From positions 1,860,001 through 1,924,000 of the forward strand of contig NZ_CP151803.1 of NCBI RefSeq assembly GCF_038446955.1: DNA of 64,000 nucleotides. Direction: 5' to 3'. The position numbers were made by a program, and so were the translations under genes. The stretch comes from Pedobacter sp. FW305-3-2-15-E-R2A2. Lineage in GTDB: Bacteria; Bacteroidota; Bacteroidia; Sphingobacteriales; Sphingobacteriaceae. Under the pieces are notes generated by a model. The model was not told the origin of the DNA. It saw only the letters and a program-made list of their open reading frames with translations, and did no database searches. This document shows positions 8,332 through 16,750 of the stretch, piece by piece (the stretch's first letter is position 1; each line of letters starts with the position of its first letter).

Positions 8332-11300
8332 ATGAAAAAAAGATTGTACGCGCTTGCTTTATTTGTGCTGTCTGTTTTATTTGTCCCTCTGAACAGCACT
8401 GCGCAGGTTGATTTATTGACCACTGTTACCCAGCCTTTATCCCCTCAGGCGGCAGCACTGGGGAAATATGTAGAAATGCCGGTGGGTTATTACAGTGGGA
8501 TTCCCGAGGTCAGTGTGCCTTTGTATGAACTGAAAACCAAGGATTTTAGTGTTCCTGTTTCCCTGAGTTATCATGCTTCCGGGGTGAAACCAAGGGAGAT
8601 TCCCGGATGGGTAGGTGCAGGGTTCAGTTTGAACGCCGGGGGTTCGGTGACCAGGATTGTCCGCGGACTTCCAGGTCTGGGCGCTGCTTATGTTCCCGGT
8701 ACTCCTCCCGATCGACGCAGAATGCTGAACGTGGAGAACGAAAACGGCATGGCCAAAGTAGATACAGAATGTGATGAGTTTTATTTTAACTTCCTGGGCC
8801 TTAGCGGCAGTTTCAGCTTTACCAGTGATGGAAAAGTGTTGATGAAGGATGTAAATAACCTGTATGCGGAATACACGGCAGATAAGTTTAAGTTCATTGA
8901 TGAAAAGGGAACCGAATATTACTTTGATGTTTCCGAGACCAATACCATGAGCAGTGGATACACCTATTCCAGTGCCTGGTACCTCACCAGGATCCGGCTA
9001 CCTTTTAAAAATGAAGTGATCGAGTTTAAATATGAGAGTGAAGGAAATAACTGTTACCGGATGAACTATTATCCAACGGAGCAATATGAATTTATACGGT
9101 ATGAGGACCGTTCCCCTCAGGTCCAGTTTCTTCTGAATCCCGATTGTGACGATGTGATTGGCGTGGCCGGACTTCCCGAACTGATTAAAACCAATAACCT
9201 GCTGATCAAATCGATCATTCATAAAACCGATACCCTGAAGTTTTACCGGAACAACAGTTCCCGGACCGATGTTTATAAGATCCGGCTGGACAGCATTAAA
9301 ATGTTTAACGGAACAACGATGGTCAGCAGGGCGCGGTTTACCTATACCTATAGTGACAGTACCAGCGACAGCCTGGCCAAAAAAATGCTGCTGGACAGTG
9401 TGAATATCAACGATGAGCCAGCCTACCGTTTCAGCTATTTTGGTCCGTATATGGGTCGGAAAATGCCCGGGGTAAACAACCTGGGAACCGATTTCTGGGG
9501 CTATTATAACGGGGAAGAAAAGAGTTTAAGCCCTCAGAACCAGCCTTTTTTTATCAGGTTTAAAAACCTTCACGGCACGGTGGTTAACCTGGGCTCTGCC
9601 TACAACAGCAGCTTCAAAAACCCGGATTATAAATACGCCCGGGTAGGTGCATTGAAAAGTGTCAGTTATCCTACAGGAGGGAAGACTGAGTTCGAATATG
9701 AAGGCAATGACTATGCCTATCCTGTTGTCCCGGAATCGGATGAACGTATGGCCATGGCGATGGACTCGCTCAGGCAGCTGGGAAGCTCCAGTAATTACCC
9801 CAGCACGAACAACAGTGCTGAATTTATCCTGCACCAAAACCAGACCGCAACTTTTGAAACCAAGCTGGGGATGTCGCCAAATATCAACAGCTGGACCGAT
9901 TACCAGAATTATGTCTATAATGGTGGATTTGGCGCTTTGAGTATCGCAAGGCTCTATAAGTATAATGAAGGCACAGGTGTTTTTGACCTGCTGAATACCT
10001 GGAGTTTCAATCCGGTAACGGGCATCGGCGCTCCAAACCCCGGCATCGGTTTTGGATTTGTTAAACCTAACGGGACTTCTACCCAAAGCCCATCGGTGTC
10101 CCTGACTGAAGGAAGGTATAAAATGGAAACGGAAATTCCGGCTTATGGATTCAGTGCGGGTATTAAAGTGACCAACCAGTTTAAATACAAACGACCAGGC
10201 CGGAGTCAGGGGCCTTTTAATTACCATATCTATAATGCAGGCGGGCTCCGGATTAAAAAGATCACTTTTACCAGCCCGGTAAACAGTTCCTCTTTTGAAA
10301 AGAATTATGACTATAGTTATAAAGGGATCACCTCCGGGGTGTCTGAAATCCCGTTTTGTAACCTGACCTCGAAAATTCACTGGGGCGAACAAAGGATCAG
10401 GTATTATCCGCCGATAGAGGGGATTTTTGATCCCCAGATCTGTACTTTTTTTCTGCTGAACCAGAGTACGATGGTCCCTTTAGGTAATGGAAAAGGCGGA
10501 ACGGTAGGTTATGCACAGGTGACCGAAACCATGAATGACGGGCGTAAAACGGTCATGCAGTTTACCAATGGCTACAGCGATGTAAATGCAGATTCCCTGT
10601 TCGACGGGTATGAAGATCAGTTTTATTTTACTGCTCTGGGCGACCAATCCGTTTTTGACAGGGCAGGCAATAGTAAATCTTCCTGGCGGGGAAGGATGAA
10701 AAGGGTATGGTACCAGGATGGTTCGGGCAAAAAGATGAAGCAGGAGGTACACCGGTTTGCGAATCTGGCCAGCGGCTCCCTGCAGAACACTTCCCTGTTT
10801 CTTTCCATCAATGCGCTTCCAGGCAGTCCTGATGTGAATTATGGAACCAGCTGGGGAACTTACCATTTTACGCAGGACAAGTTCGTTCCGGTGCTGGACT
10901 CGGCCTATTATTTTAACGGCACAGATACCCTGAAAGAGCTCACTAAATACAGCTACCTCAATGCCGGATTTGCAAACCCTTCAGCAATAGTTAAGGTGAA
11001 TTCTGCAGGAGACAGCAGCATTACCCGTTTTAAATACCCTTATGATTACACGATTTCAGGCACAAGTTCTATTTCCTTTTCCAAAGGCATTAAAAACCTG
11101 CAGGATAAACATGTCATTACCAGCCCGGTAGAAAGCTATGTGGAGGAGAAAACTGCGGGAGGGAGCGGAAAGGTCACGATGGCGCAGCTGGTTTCCTATA
11201 AACCGGAGATCCCGGTTCCGGATACGGTATACAGCCTGAACAATACCGCCGGGCTGAGCGATTTTAGTCCCGCTGTTTTTACGGTAAGTACGGCCAGTAA

Positions 11301-11733
11301 GGACAACAGGTATGAGCGCAGGATTCTCTTTGATAAATATGACAGTTATGGTAATGTGGTGGAACAGCGTAAAGAAGGAGAATTGAAGGAAGTGCTGGTC
11401 TGGGGATATCAGAAAAGATATATCGTGGCCAGGATTACCGGAAGTACTTACGCCACAGTGATGGCACTGGTAGATACCACCGTGATCAATAACCCATCCG
11501 GCGATGCGGCCATGCGTACGGAACTAAATAAAATCCGTACCAACCTGGCCTCTTCTAACCCTGATGCAGAAGTGACCAGTTATACCTATGCCGTACTGAA
11601 AGGAATGACCAGTATGACTGATCCTAGGGGAGAAACAGTGTATTATGAATATGATATTTTTGGTCGGTTGAAGCGGACAAAAAACGCGGACAATGACATC
11701 AAAGACCACCTGTGGTACCATTATAAACCTTAA
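8332..11733 (+). CDS. Large secreted RHS-associated protein, first gene of the RHS pair
   Basis: 1133 residues with a Sec signal peptide (MKKRLYALALFVLSVLF...TAQ, cleavage near 24-25). The start 'LGKYxExPVGYYSGIPEVSVPLYEL' and the following 'SLSYHASGVKPREIPGWVGAGFSLNAGG' are typical of large Bacteroidota proteins found beside RHS-repeat proteins. They recall the N-terminal shell of SpvB/TcdB-type proteins. The C-terminus has YD-type repeats ('ETVYYEYDIFGRLKRTKN'). There is no toxin tip and no type IX sorting domain. The next gene starts 12 nt later, so the two are surely one operon. A role as an export or encapsulating partner of the second RHS protein is inference. Confidence 0.75.
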   Translation: MKKRLYALALFVLSVLFVPLNSTAQVDLLTTVTQPLSPQAAALGKYVEMPVGYYSGIPEVSVPLYELKTKDFSVPVSLSYHASGVKPREIPGWVGAGFSLNAGGSVTRIVRGLPGLGAAYVPGTPPDRRRMLNVENENGMAKVDTECDEFYFNFLGLSGSFSFTSDGKVLMKDVNNLYAEYTADKFKFIDEKGTEYYFDVSETNTMSSGYTYSSAWYLTRIRLPFKNEVIEFKYESEGNNCYRMNYYPTEQYEFIRYEDRSPQVQFLLNPDCDDVIGVAGLPELIKTNNLLIKSIIHKTDTLKFYRNNSSRTDVYKIRLDSIKMFNGTTMVSRARFTYTYSDSTSDSLAKKMLLDSVNINDEPAYRFSYFGPYMGRKMPGVNNLGTDFWGYYNGEEKSLSPQNQPFFIRFKNLHGTVVNLGSAYNSSFKNPDYKYARVGALKSVSYPTGGKTEFEYEGNDYAYPVVPESDERMAMAMDSLRQLGSSSNYPSTNNSAEFILHQNQTATFETKLGMSPNINSWTDYQNYVYNGGFGALSIARLYKYNEGTGVFDLLNTWSFNPVTGIGAPNPGIGFGFVKPNGTSTQSPSVSLTEGRYKMETEIPAYGFSAGIKVTNQFKYKRPGRSQGPFNYHIYNAGGLRIKKITFTSPVNSSSFEKNYDYSYKGITSGVSEIPFCNLTSKIHWGEQRIRYYPPIEGIFDPQICTFFLLNQSTMVPLGNGKGGTVGYAQVTETMNDGRKTVMQFTNGYSDVNADSLFDGYEDQFYFTALGDQSVFDRAGNSKSSWRGRMKRVWYQDGSGKKMKQEVHRFANLASGSLQNTSLFLSINALPGSPDVNYGTSWGTYHFTQDKFVPVLDSAYYFNGTDTLKELTKYSYLNAGFANPSAIVKVNSAGDSSITRFKYPYDYTISGTSSISFSKGIKNLQDKHVITSPVESYVEEKTAGGSGKVTMAQLVSYKPEIPVPDTVYSLNNTAGLSDFSPAVFTVSTASKDNRYERRILFDKYDSYGNVVEQRKEGELKEVLVWGYQKRYIVARITGSTYATVMALVDTTVINNPSGDAAMRTELNKIRTNLASSNPDAEVTSYTYAVLKGMTSMTDPRGETVYYEYDIFGRLKRTKNADNDIKDHLWYHYKP

Positions 11734-11745
11734 ACGCGCTCCACC

Positions 11746-14700
11746 ATGAAATACATTTCCATATTCAGGATGCTGTTAATGGTTTTAATGGCTCCTTTAT
11801 TTACCCAGGCCCAGTCAGCCGATCAGAATTATGTGAAAACGGCTAAAGTGCTGATCAGCGGAATAACCACAGAAACTGCGCTTAACGCAGTCATCTCTGA
11901 TAAAACCAAGGCAAGGGTGGGTGTTGCCTACCTGGACGGGCTTGGGCGTCCCTTACAGAATGTCCAGTACCAGGGCAGTCCACTAGGAAAGGATATGATC
12001 CAGCCTTTTGCCTATGATAATTACGGGCGTGAAGTAAAGAAATACCTTTCCTACACGGATAACGGAACTTCCACCGGTAATTACCGGGCTGCAGCAATCA
12101 GCAGTCAGCAATCATTTTACAACAGCCCGCCTTCCGGTGTAATCAGTATTCCCTCAGGATCAGGACAGGTCGCTTATTCGGAAACCAAATTCGAAGCTTC
12201 TCCGCTGGACCGGGTACAGCAGGAAGGCTTTCCGGGGGGAGACTGGAAGATTGGCGGGACGCATACTTTTCGCAAAGGCTATGCTGCTAATGCAGTTAAT
12301 GATGTGAGAAAATGGGTCGTAACCAGTAATGGCGCTACCGGAAGTACCTATTATCCAAAGGCGAGGTTATATGTGGATACCCTGACGGATGAAAACGGGA
12401 ACAAGACGATGGAGTATAAAGACTACCAGGGAAGGGTAGTGCTAAAACGGCTTCAAAATGGGGGCAGTTTCCTGAATACTTATTACGTCTATGATGAACT
12501 CAGCAACCTCCGTTATGTGATTCCACCGGGATTTACGGCAACCAGCTTTGTTGAAAGTGATGCAGGATTTGACCAATTCATCTATGCTTACCGGTATAAC
12601 GGAAAAAGACTGGTGACCGAGAAGAAGATCCCGGGGAAAGGCTGGGAGTTCTTTGTGTACAACAAGACGGGCAGGTTGGTGATGAGCCAGGACGCCATGC
12701 AGCGGTCCATTTCTCCCCAGCAGTGGACGGTCTTTAAATACGATAATACCGGAAGGCAGGTGATGACCGGGATTTACGATCATACCGGAAGTACGCCCAA
12801 TACCGCTTACCGCAGTACACAACAGGCCGCTGTGGATGCAGATCCCGATTTGTGGGAAACCCGGATTGCCACAGGCACAGGGTATACGGCAAATACTTAT
12901 CCATCGGTACTCAGCCAGACCTTACTGATCAGTTATTATAACAATTATACCATCCCGGGGAAGACCAGTACTTACAATGCCACCCAGACGGTCACCAGCC
13001 GTACCCAAGGGCTGGCTACGGGAAGTAAGGTGAATATCCTGGGCACTTCGACAATGCTGCTGACGGTGAATTATTATGACGAACGGGGGAGGTTGAAGGA
13101 AAGTATCAGCGATCACCAGCTTGGAGGAACGGACCGGGTGGTGAATACCTGGAACTTTGCTGATGAACTGACGGCCAGTACCCGGACACATACCAGCAGC
13201 GGGGGCAGTGTGACCGTTGCCATGCGTTATGAATATGACCACGCCGGAAGGAAAACCAAAACTTATGAAAAGATCAATACCGATGCCGAGGTTTTGCTTT
13301 CAGAATTGGGTTATAACGAACTGGGACAGTTGCTCAGCAAAAAACTGAATAATGGTCTGCACACGACCACCATGTCCTACAACTCCAGGGGATGGCTGAC
13401 AGGGAAAAGTGCAGCACTCTTTGCCATGCAGCTGAAATACAACGATGGGACTACACCAAGGTATAACGGAGACATTACCGGGCAGCTCTGGGGAACACCG
13501 GGAAGCCTGACGAAGAACTACACTTATAATTACGATCAGCTGAACCGGCTGCTGTCAGGGATCTCCGGTACAGGAAATGACGAAAAGAACATCAGCTATG
13601 ATGCGATGGGAAATATCCTGACACTGACCAGGGACAATGGTACCGCCCAAACTTACAGTTATAATGGAAACAGGCTGAGCAGTGTGAGTGGTGGGGTCAG
13701 CAGGACTTACACCTATGATTTAAATGGGAATGTACTAACCGATGGCACCAATACCTTTACCTACAACTACCTGAACCTGCCAAAGACGGTAAGCGGAGGA
13801 ACTCCAATTACCTATACCTATGATGCTGCCGGAAGAAAACTTAGGACTGTAAACACCGGTGTAACAACAGATTATATTGATGGTATTCATTACACTTCAG
13901 GGGTAATAGATTTCATTCAGACCGAAGAAGGAAGGGCAAGGAAGAGTGGGGCCAGCTACCTGTATGAGTATAACCTTCAGGACCATCTGGGGAATACCCG
14001 TCTGAGCTTTGACATCTACAGCGGGGCAGCAAGGGATGTGCAGCATGATGATTATTATCCTTTTGGAAAGACGTTTAACAGCTACCTGCTGGGGGCAAAA
14101 AATAATTATCTTTATAATGGCAAGGAGTTGCAGGGAGGATTGGGACAGTACGATTACGGGGCGAGGTTCTACGATCCGGTGATAGGAAGGTGGATTGTGG
14201 TTGATGCGTTGGCTGAGAAGTCAAGACGATGGTCTCCATATAATTATGCAATCAACAATCCGATCAGATTTATTGATCCTGATGGTAAGGAAATATATAA
14301 TTATTGGTGGGGAATATCTTATACTGGAGAAGATGCAAGGTTCGCTTTAACTGCGCTCCAGGAACAGTATAGACAAACAGGATCTCTAAAGATCCATTAT
14401 GTAACTGAGGCACTAACTCCTGATATATACAGACATACTTTGAATTCACTTAGAAAAGGCAAACCAGCAATTTTACACTATGATAGTGATAAAAAGCGAC
14501 AAGCGAGGAGGAGACGTGAGGCGACAGGATTATACCCGTCAAGATTTTCTGAAGGCTTAGTAAAAGATGAATATCCTTATGCCTCGACCTTTGAGGGAGG
14601 ATTAGGTGCAGATGTTGCTTATGTACCTAAAGATCAAAATGAGAGACAAGGTTATGCGGAACTTGGGCCTTTGTACATGACAATGAAGCAAGGTGAAGCT

Positions 14701-14916
14701 TTTTTAGTATTGCCAGTTCCAAAAGACAAAGAACCTGATGCAGAAAGAAAACCAGTTACAGTGCCTTTTCCATTGCCAGCTCCTCGTCCAGTACCAGCTC
14801 TAAAACCATTATGGAATGGAATAATGAGAATGTTGCTTCCAATTTTTGATCCAACGTTATTAAATGATTTTAATAAATACAATCGAGATACTAACCGTAA
14901 TAACATGGAATTATGA
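11746..14916 (+). CDS. RHS-repeat polymorphic toxin with NucA/NucB-like DNase tip
   Basis: 1056 residues. Signal peptide 1-22 (ending TQAQ); an N-terminal DUF6443-like region; YD repeats over roughly 250-730; the RHS core from 'DHLGNTRLSFD' at 746 through 'YDYGARFYDPVIGRW' to the boundary motif 'DPDGKE' near 844. After that the sequence turns AT-rich and the tip begins. The tip holds R-R-R-E-A-T-G, then DEYPYA from 941, EGGLGADVAYVP from 950 and NERQG from 965. This is the order and spacing of the DEWP / EGGxGAxVxY / N-R-(Q/A)-G motifs of Bacillus NucA and NucB. A Pro-rich linker and a 30-residue tail close the protein. The stop overlaps the next gene (ATGA). DNase activity is inferred from motifs. 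Confidence 0.8.
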   Translation: MKYISIFRMLLMVLMAPLFTQAQSADQNYVKTAKVLISGITTETALNAVISDKTKARVGVAYLDGLGRPLQNVQYQGSPLGKDMIQPFAYDNYGREVKKYLSYTDNGTSTGNYRAAAISSQQSFYNSPPSGVISIPSGSGQVAYSETKFEASPLDRVQQEGFPGGDWKIGGTHTFRKGYAANAVNDVRKWVVTSNGATGSTYYPKARLYVDTLTDENGNKTMEYKDYQGRVVLKRLQNGGSFLNTYYVYDELSNLRYVIPPGFTATSFVESDAGFDQFIYAYRYNGKRLVTEKKIPGKGWEFFVYNKTGRLVMSQDAMQRSISPQQWTVFKYDNTGRQVMTGIYDHTGSTPNTAYRSTQQAAVDADPDLWETRIATGTGYTANTYPSVLSQTLLISYYNNYTIPGKTSTYNATQTVTSRTQGLATGSKVNILGTSTMLLTVNYYDERGRLKESISDHQLGGTDRVVNTWNFADELTASTRTHTSSGGSVTVAMRYEYDHAGRKTKTYEKINTDAEVLLSELGYNELGQLLSKKLNNGLHTTTMSYNSRGWLTGKSAALFAMQLKYNDGTTPRYNGDITGQLWGTPGSLTKNYTYNYDQLNRLLSGISGTGNDEKNISYDAMGNILTLTRDNGTAQTYSYNGNRLSSVSGGVSRTYTYDLNGNVLTDGTNTFTYNYLNLPKTVSGGTPITYTYDAAGRKLRTVNTGVTTDYIDGIHYTSGVIDFIQTEEGRARKSGASYLYEYNLQDHLGNTRLSFDIYSGAARDVQHDDYYPFGKTFNSYLLGAKNNYLYNGKELQGGLGQYDYGARFYDPVIGRWIVVDALAEKSRRWSPYNYAINNPIRFIDPDGKEIYNYWWGISYTGEDARFALTALQEQYRQTGSLKIHYVTEALTPDIYRHTLNSLRKGKPAILHYDSDKKRQARRRREATGLYPSRFSEGLVKDEYPYASTFEGGLGADVAYVPKDQNERQGYAELGPLYMTMKQGEAFLVLPVPKDKEPDAERKPVTVPFPLPAPRPVPALKPLWNGIMRMLLPIFDPTLLNDFNKYNRDTNRNNMEL

Positions 14917-15467
14917 AACCAAATAGATTTTTCTACACTTTGATTGTTATTGCTATATTTCAATCGTGTGGCTTATATAAAAACAAAAATACAATGAAAT
15001 ATAAATTTGATTTTCAAACACAATACAGTGGTTTTTACTTAACAAGTGATAATGGCAAAATAGCGTTAACACCGGGAGCATTGGAGTGGCCCAAGGAGGA
15101 GTCTGAGGGGCGGTTAATACAAGCTAAAAACACATTAATAGTTAAAACGGGAAGCTATGGGCACATTAGAGGAGAAATGGCCTTTCTGAATATGAAAAGA
15201 GAAGAAATAGACTATGATAAATACGATCATATAGTTGAAGCGGGCTTAGATGTACATACTGGTGAGATTCAGATTTTAGATTGTCCAAATTCTCACGTTG
15301 AATTTAAAAAAAGAATAAAACCTGGAATTTACGGTGTAAGAGTTTACTCTTCTGGATTAAAAACAAGTGATTTTAGCGAGCAAGAAGGAGATGATCGTTA
15401 TTTGATAGAGATATGGCCAGATAGTACAACGAAATGGAATGTGTTAAAGCAGTATTCAGGATATTGA
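14913..15467 (+). CDS. Putative lipoprotein immunity protein, Nin/ComJ-like, copy 1
   Basis: 184 residues, start overlapping the toxin stop by 4 nt, so translation is probably coupled. The N-terminal hydrophobic stretch ends in 'IFQSC' (Cys near 19), a plausible relaxed Bacteroidota lipobox. The domain 'FDFQTQYSGFYL ... YDHIVEAGLDVHTGEIQI ... KPGIYGVRVYSS ... DRYLIEIWP' has the pattern of Nin (ComJ), the B. subtilis inhibitor of NucA ('SYHQFTV', 'LPKGDYQL', 'ADTYIIDAV'). The match is from memory and by motif, not by alignment. A second Met just before the domain could give a cytoplasmic form. Context alone (gene directly after an RHS tip) strongly suggests immunity. Confidence 0.65.
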   Translation: MKPNRFFYTLIVIAIFQSCGLYKNKNTMKYKFDFQTQYSGFYLTSDNGKIALTPGALEWPKEESEGRLIQAKNTLIVKTGSYGHIRGEMAFLNMKREEIDYDKYDHIVEAGLDVHTGEIQILDCPNSHVEFKKRIKPGIYGVRVYSSGLKTSDFSEQEGDDRYLIEIWPDSTTKWNVLKQYSGY

Positions 15468-15538
15468 TTGAGGATTATATTTTAAATATAGTTAACAGAA
15501 ATACCTGTGTTATAGGGGATACTGTCGATAAAAGTATC

Positions 15539-15607
15539 ATGACAATCTCACTTCCAATATTTGATCATACATTGTTAAATGACTTCGAAAGGTATAATCA
15601 AAATTGA
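15539..15607 (+). pseudogene. Remnant of an older RHS toxin tip (last 22 codons)
   Basis: The frame encodes MTISLPIFDHTLLNDFERYNQN. It parallels the end of the intact toxin (MRMLLPIFDPTLLNDFNKYN) and the DNA is also alike. The similarity continues into the start of the following immunity gene (AATAACATGGAATTATG against AATAATGCAGAGTTATAATG). It looks like the 3' scrap of a lost tip that once preceded the second immunity gene. Confidence 0.75.
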
Positions 15608-15624
15608 AATAATGCAGAGTTATA

Positions 15625-16158
15625 ATGATATACGATACTAAATTTATTTTATTATTATTTATTTTTCAGTCATGCGGTTATTTAAACTTGAGAATTAAGA
15701 TGAATTATCCATTTAATTTCTATACAGAATACCACCAATTTTATATCCAGGATAAAACTTCAGAGGGAAGAACTGATTCTGACGATTTTTGGACTAAAAT
15801 GGCTAACAGCGATAGGTTAGCAATGGAAGATGGAATTATTGGTATTGCAACAGAATGCTACGGACCAGTTAAAGGTGAGTTAATTGTTTTGGATTCAGTA
15901 AATAATCAATACGATCCTAACTTATATGACCATGTTGTTGAGGGAGGGGTTGAGTTAAAGTCTGGGAGTTTACAAGTTGTAGGCTGCCTGGATTTTAATA
16001 ATGAACTAGAAATTAAGTTAAAACCAGGTAAATACAGAATTAGAGTGTATTCTTCAAATCTGGATAGTGTTGTCGGAGATAAGGGAGATGATTTTTATAA
16101 GATTGAAATATGGCCGAGTAATCTATTAGAAAGAAAAGTGTTAAAAAGGTATCAGTGA
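15625..16158 (+). CDS. Putative lipoprotein immunity protein, Nin/ComJ-like, copy 2
   Basis: 177 residues, clearly a paralogue of the gene at 14913: the same 'FIFQSCG' lipobox region, a Met just before the domain (K-M-N-Y-P-F-N-F), 'YDHVVEGGVELKSGSLQVVGC', 'KPGKYRIRVYSSNLDS' and 'DFYKIEIWP'. Its 'EYHQFYI' is even closer to the Nin 'SYHQFTV' motif than copy 1. It follows the tip remnant at 15539-15607, so it is probably the immunity gene of a displaced toxin, kept as an orphan. It is AT-rich, unlike the RHS core. Confidence 0.65.
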   Translation: MIYDTKFILLLFIFQSCGYLNLRIKMNYPFNFYTEYHQFYIQDKTSEGRTDSDDFWTKMANSDRLAMEDGIIGIATECYGPVKGELIVLDSVNNQYDPNLYDHVVEGGVELKSGSLQVVGCLDFNNELEIKLKPGKYRIRVYSSNLDSVVGDKGDDFYKIEIWPSNLLERKVLKRYQ

Positions 16159-16182
16159 GATTAGATAGCAAAATTGAGATAA

Positions 16183-16269
16183 CTAGAGCAGTACGATTAT
16201 GGGGGAAAGTTATATGATCCGATGATTGGGAGGTAGAATATAGTAGACCCACTCGCAGAGTATAGGTGA
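16183..16269 (+). pseudogene. Decayed RHS core fragment
   Basis: The frame reads LEQYDYGGKLYDPMIGR, stop, NIVDPLAEYR, stop. It lines up with LGQYDYGARFYDPVIGRWIVVDALAEKSRR of the intact RHS core at about 14147-14230. The TGG Trp codon has become TAG. It is evidence of a second, decayed RHS cassette downstream of the orphan immunity gene. Confidence 0.8.
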
Positions 16270-16272
16270 ATA

Positions 16273-16312
16273 ACAAAAAAGGCGCTGGAAATTTCCAGCG
16301 CCTTTTTTGTTA
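16273..16312. terminator. Bidirectional terminator, perfect 22-bp palindrome
   Basis: GGCGCTGGAAA / TTTCCAGCGCC (16281-16302) with AAAAAA before and TTTTTT after. It ends the RHS side and the small lipoprotein gene at 16327 on the other strand. Confidence 0.85.
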
Positions 16313-16326
16313 TAAGTTTATTCAGC

Positions 16327-16539
16327 TTATTTTTTTACAGTGTCAACAGCAACTGTAGTAGTTTTAACAGTAGTGTCTTTTACAGTTGAATCAACAACGT
16401 TAGTATCAACAGTAGTAACAACTGCACCTGAATCAGTTAAAGTAGTATCAGTTGATTCACCTTTTTTTTCTGATGAACAAGCTGCTACTGATAAAGAGAT
16501 TGCTAAAGCTACAAAGCCAAATTTAAATGCGTTTTTCAT
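16327..16539 (-). CDS. Small Thr-rich lipoprotein, copy 2
   Basis: 70 residues, closely similar to the gene at 7245: identical MKNAFKFGF start, lipobox SVAAC with Cys21, the shared 'TDSGAVVTTVDT' centre and a Thr/Val/Lys tail that differs only at the last residues. It has its own terminator and promoter-like site B. The two copies lie in the same orientation on either side of the RHS locus. Function unknown. The shared motif with the ECF sigma gene suggests it is a regulon member, perhaps an abundant envelope lipoprotein made under stress (inference). Confidence 0.75.
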   Translation of the reverse strand: MKNAFKFGFVALAISLSVAACSSEKKGESTDTTLTDSGAVVTTVDTNVVDSTVKDTTVKTTTVAVDTVKK

Positions 16540-16576
16540 TCTAATTCTATTTTAAATAATTAATTAATTTTGCTGA

Positions 16577-16605
16577 TTAATACGGGAAAGATTAAAAGGT
16601 AACCC
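16577..16605 (-). promoter_or_regulatory. ECF-type promoter motif, site B (lipoprotein copy 2)
   Basis: Minus strand: GGGTTACC (16605-16598), 13-nt spacer, CGTATTAA (16584-16577), 37 nt before the ATG. Blocks, spacing and distance to the gene match site A. Confidence 0.65.
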
Positions 16606-16647
16606 ATCAATCTGAAAAAAAAATAAAAATATTTTTATTGACGTTTT

Positions 16648-16677
16648 GGGTTACTGTTGACGTTAATACTGTATTAA
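16648..16677 (+). promoter_or_regulatory. ECF-type promoter motif, site C (distal, sigma gene)
   Basis: GGGTTACT (16648-16655), 14-nt spacer, TGTATTAA (16670-16677), about 70 nt before the sigma start. The spacer is one base longer than in the other sites. This placement would leave a normal 5' leader. Confidence 0.5.
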
Positions 16678-16718
16678 GTGGTGGATGAGAAAAAAGTAAA
16701 TTTTTTTTGGCTATCATT

Positions 16719-16747
16719 GGGTTACCATTCACGTATAAATGTATTAA
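16719..16747 (+). promoter_or_regulatory. ECF-type promoter motif, site D (abutting the sigma start)
   Basis: GGGTTACC (16719-16726), 13-nt spacer, TGTATTAA (16740-16747). It ends at the base before the possible TTG start, so if it is a promoter the transcript would be almost leaderless. Otherwise the site may serve in feedback binding. Confidence 0.5.
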
Positions 16748-16750
16748 TTG

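Noticed and set aside
9526..10392. 288-codon minus-strand frame inside the first RHS gene
   Set aside because: It lies wholly within a clearly real gene on the other strand and has no recognisable features.
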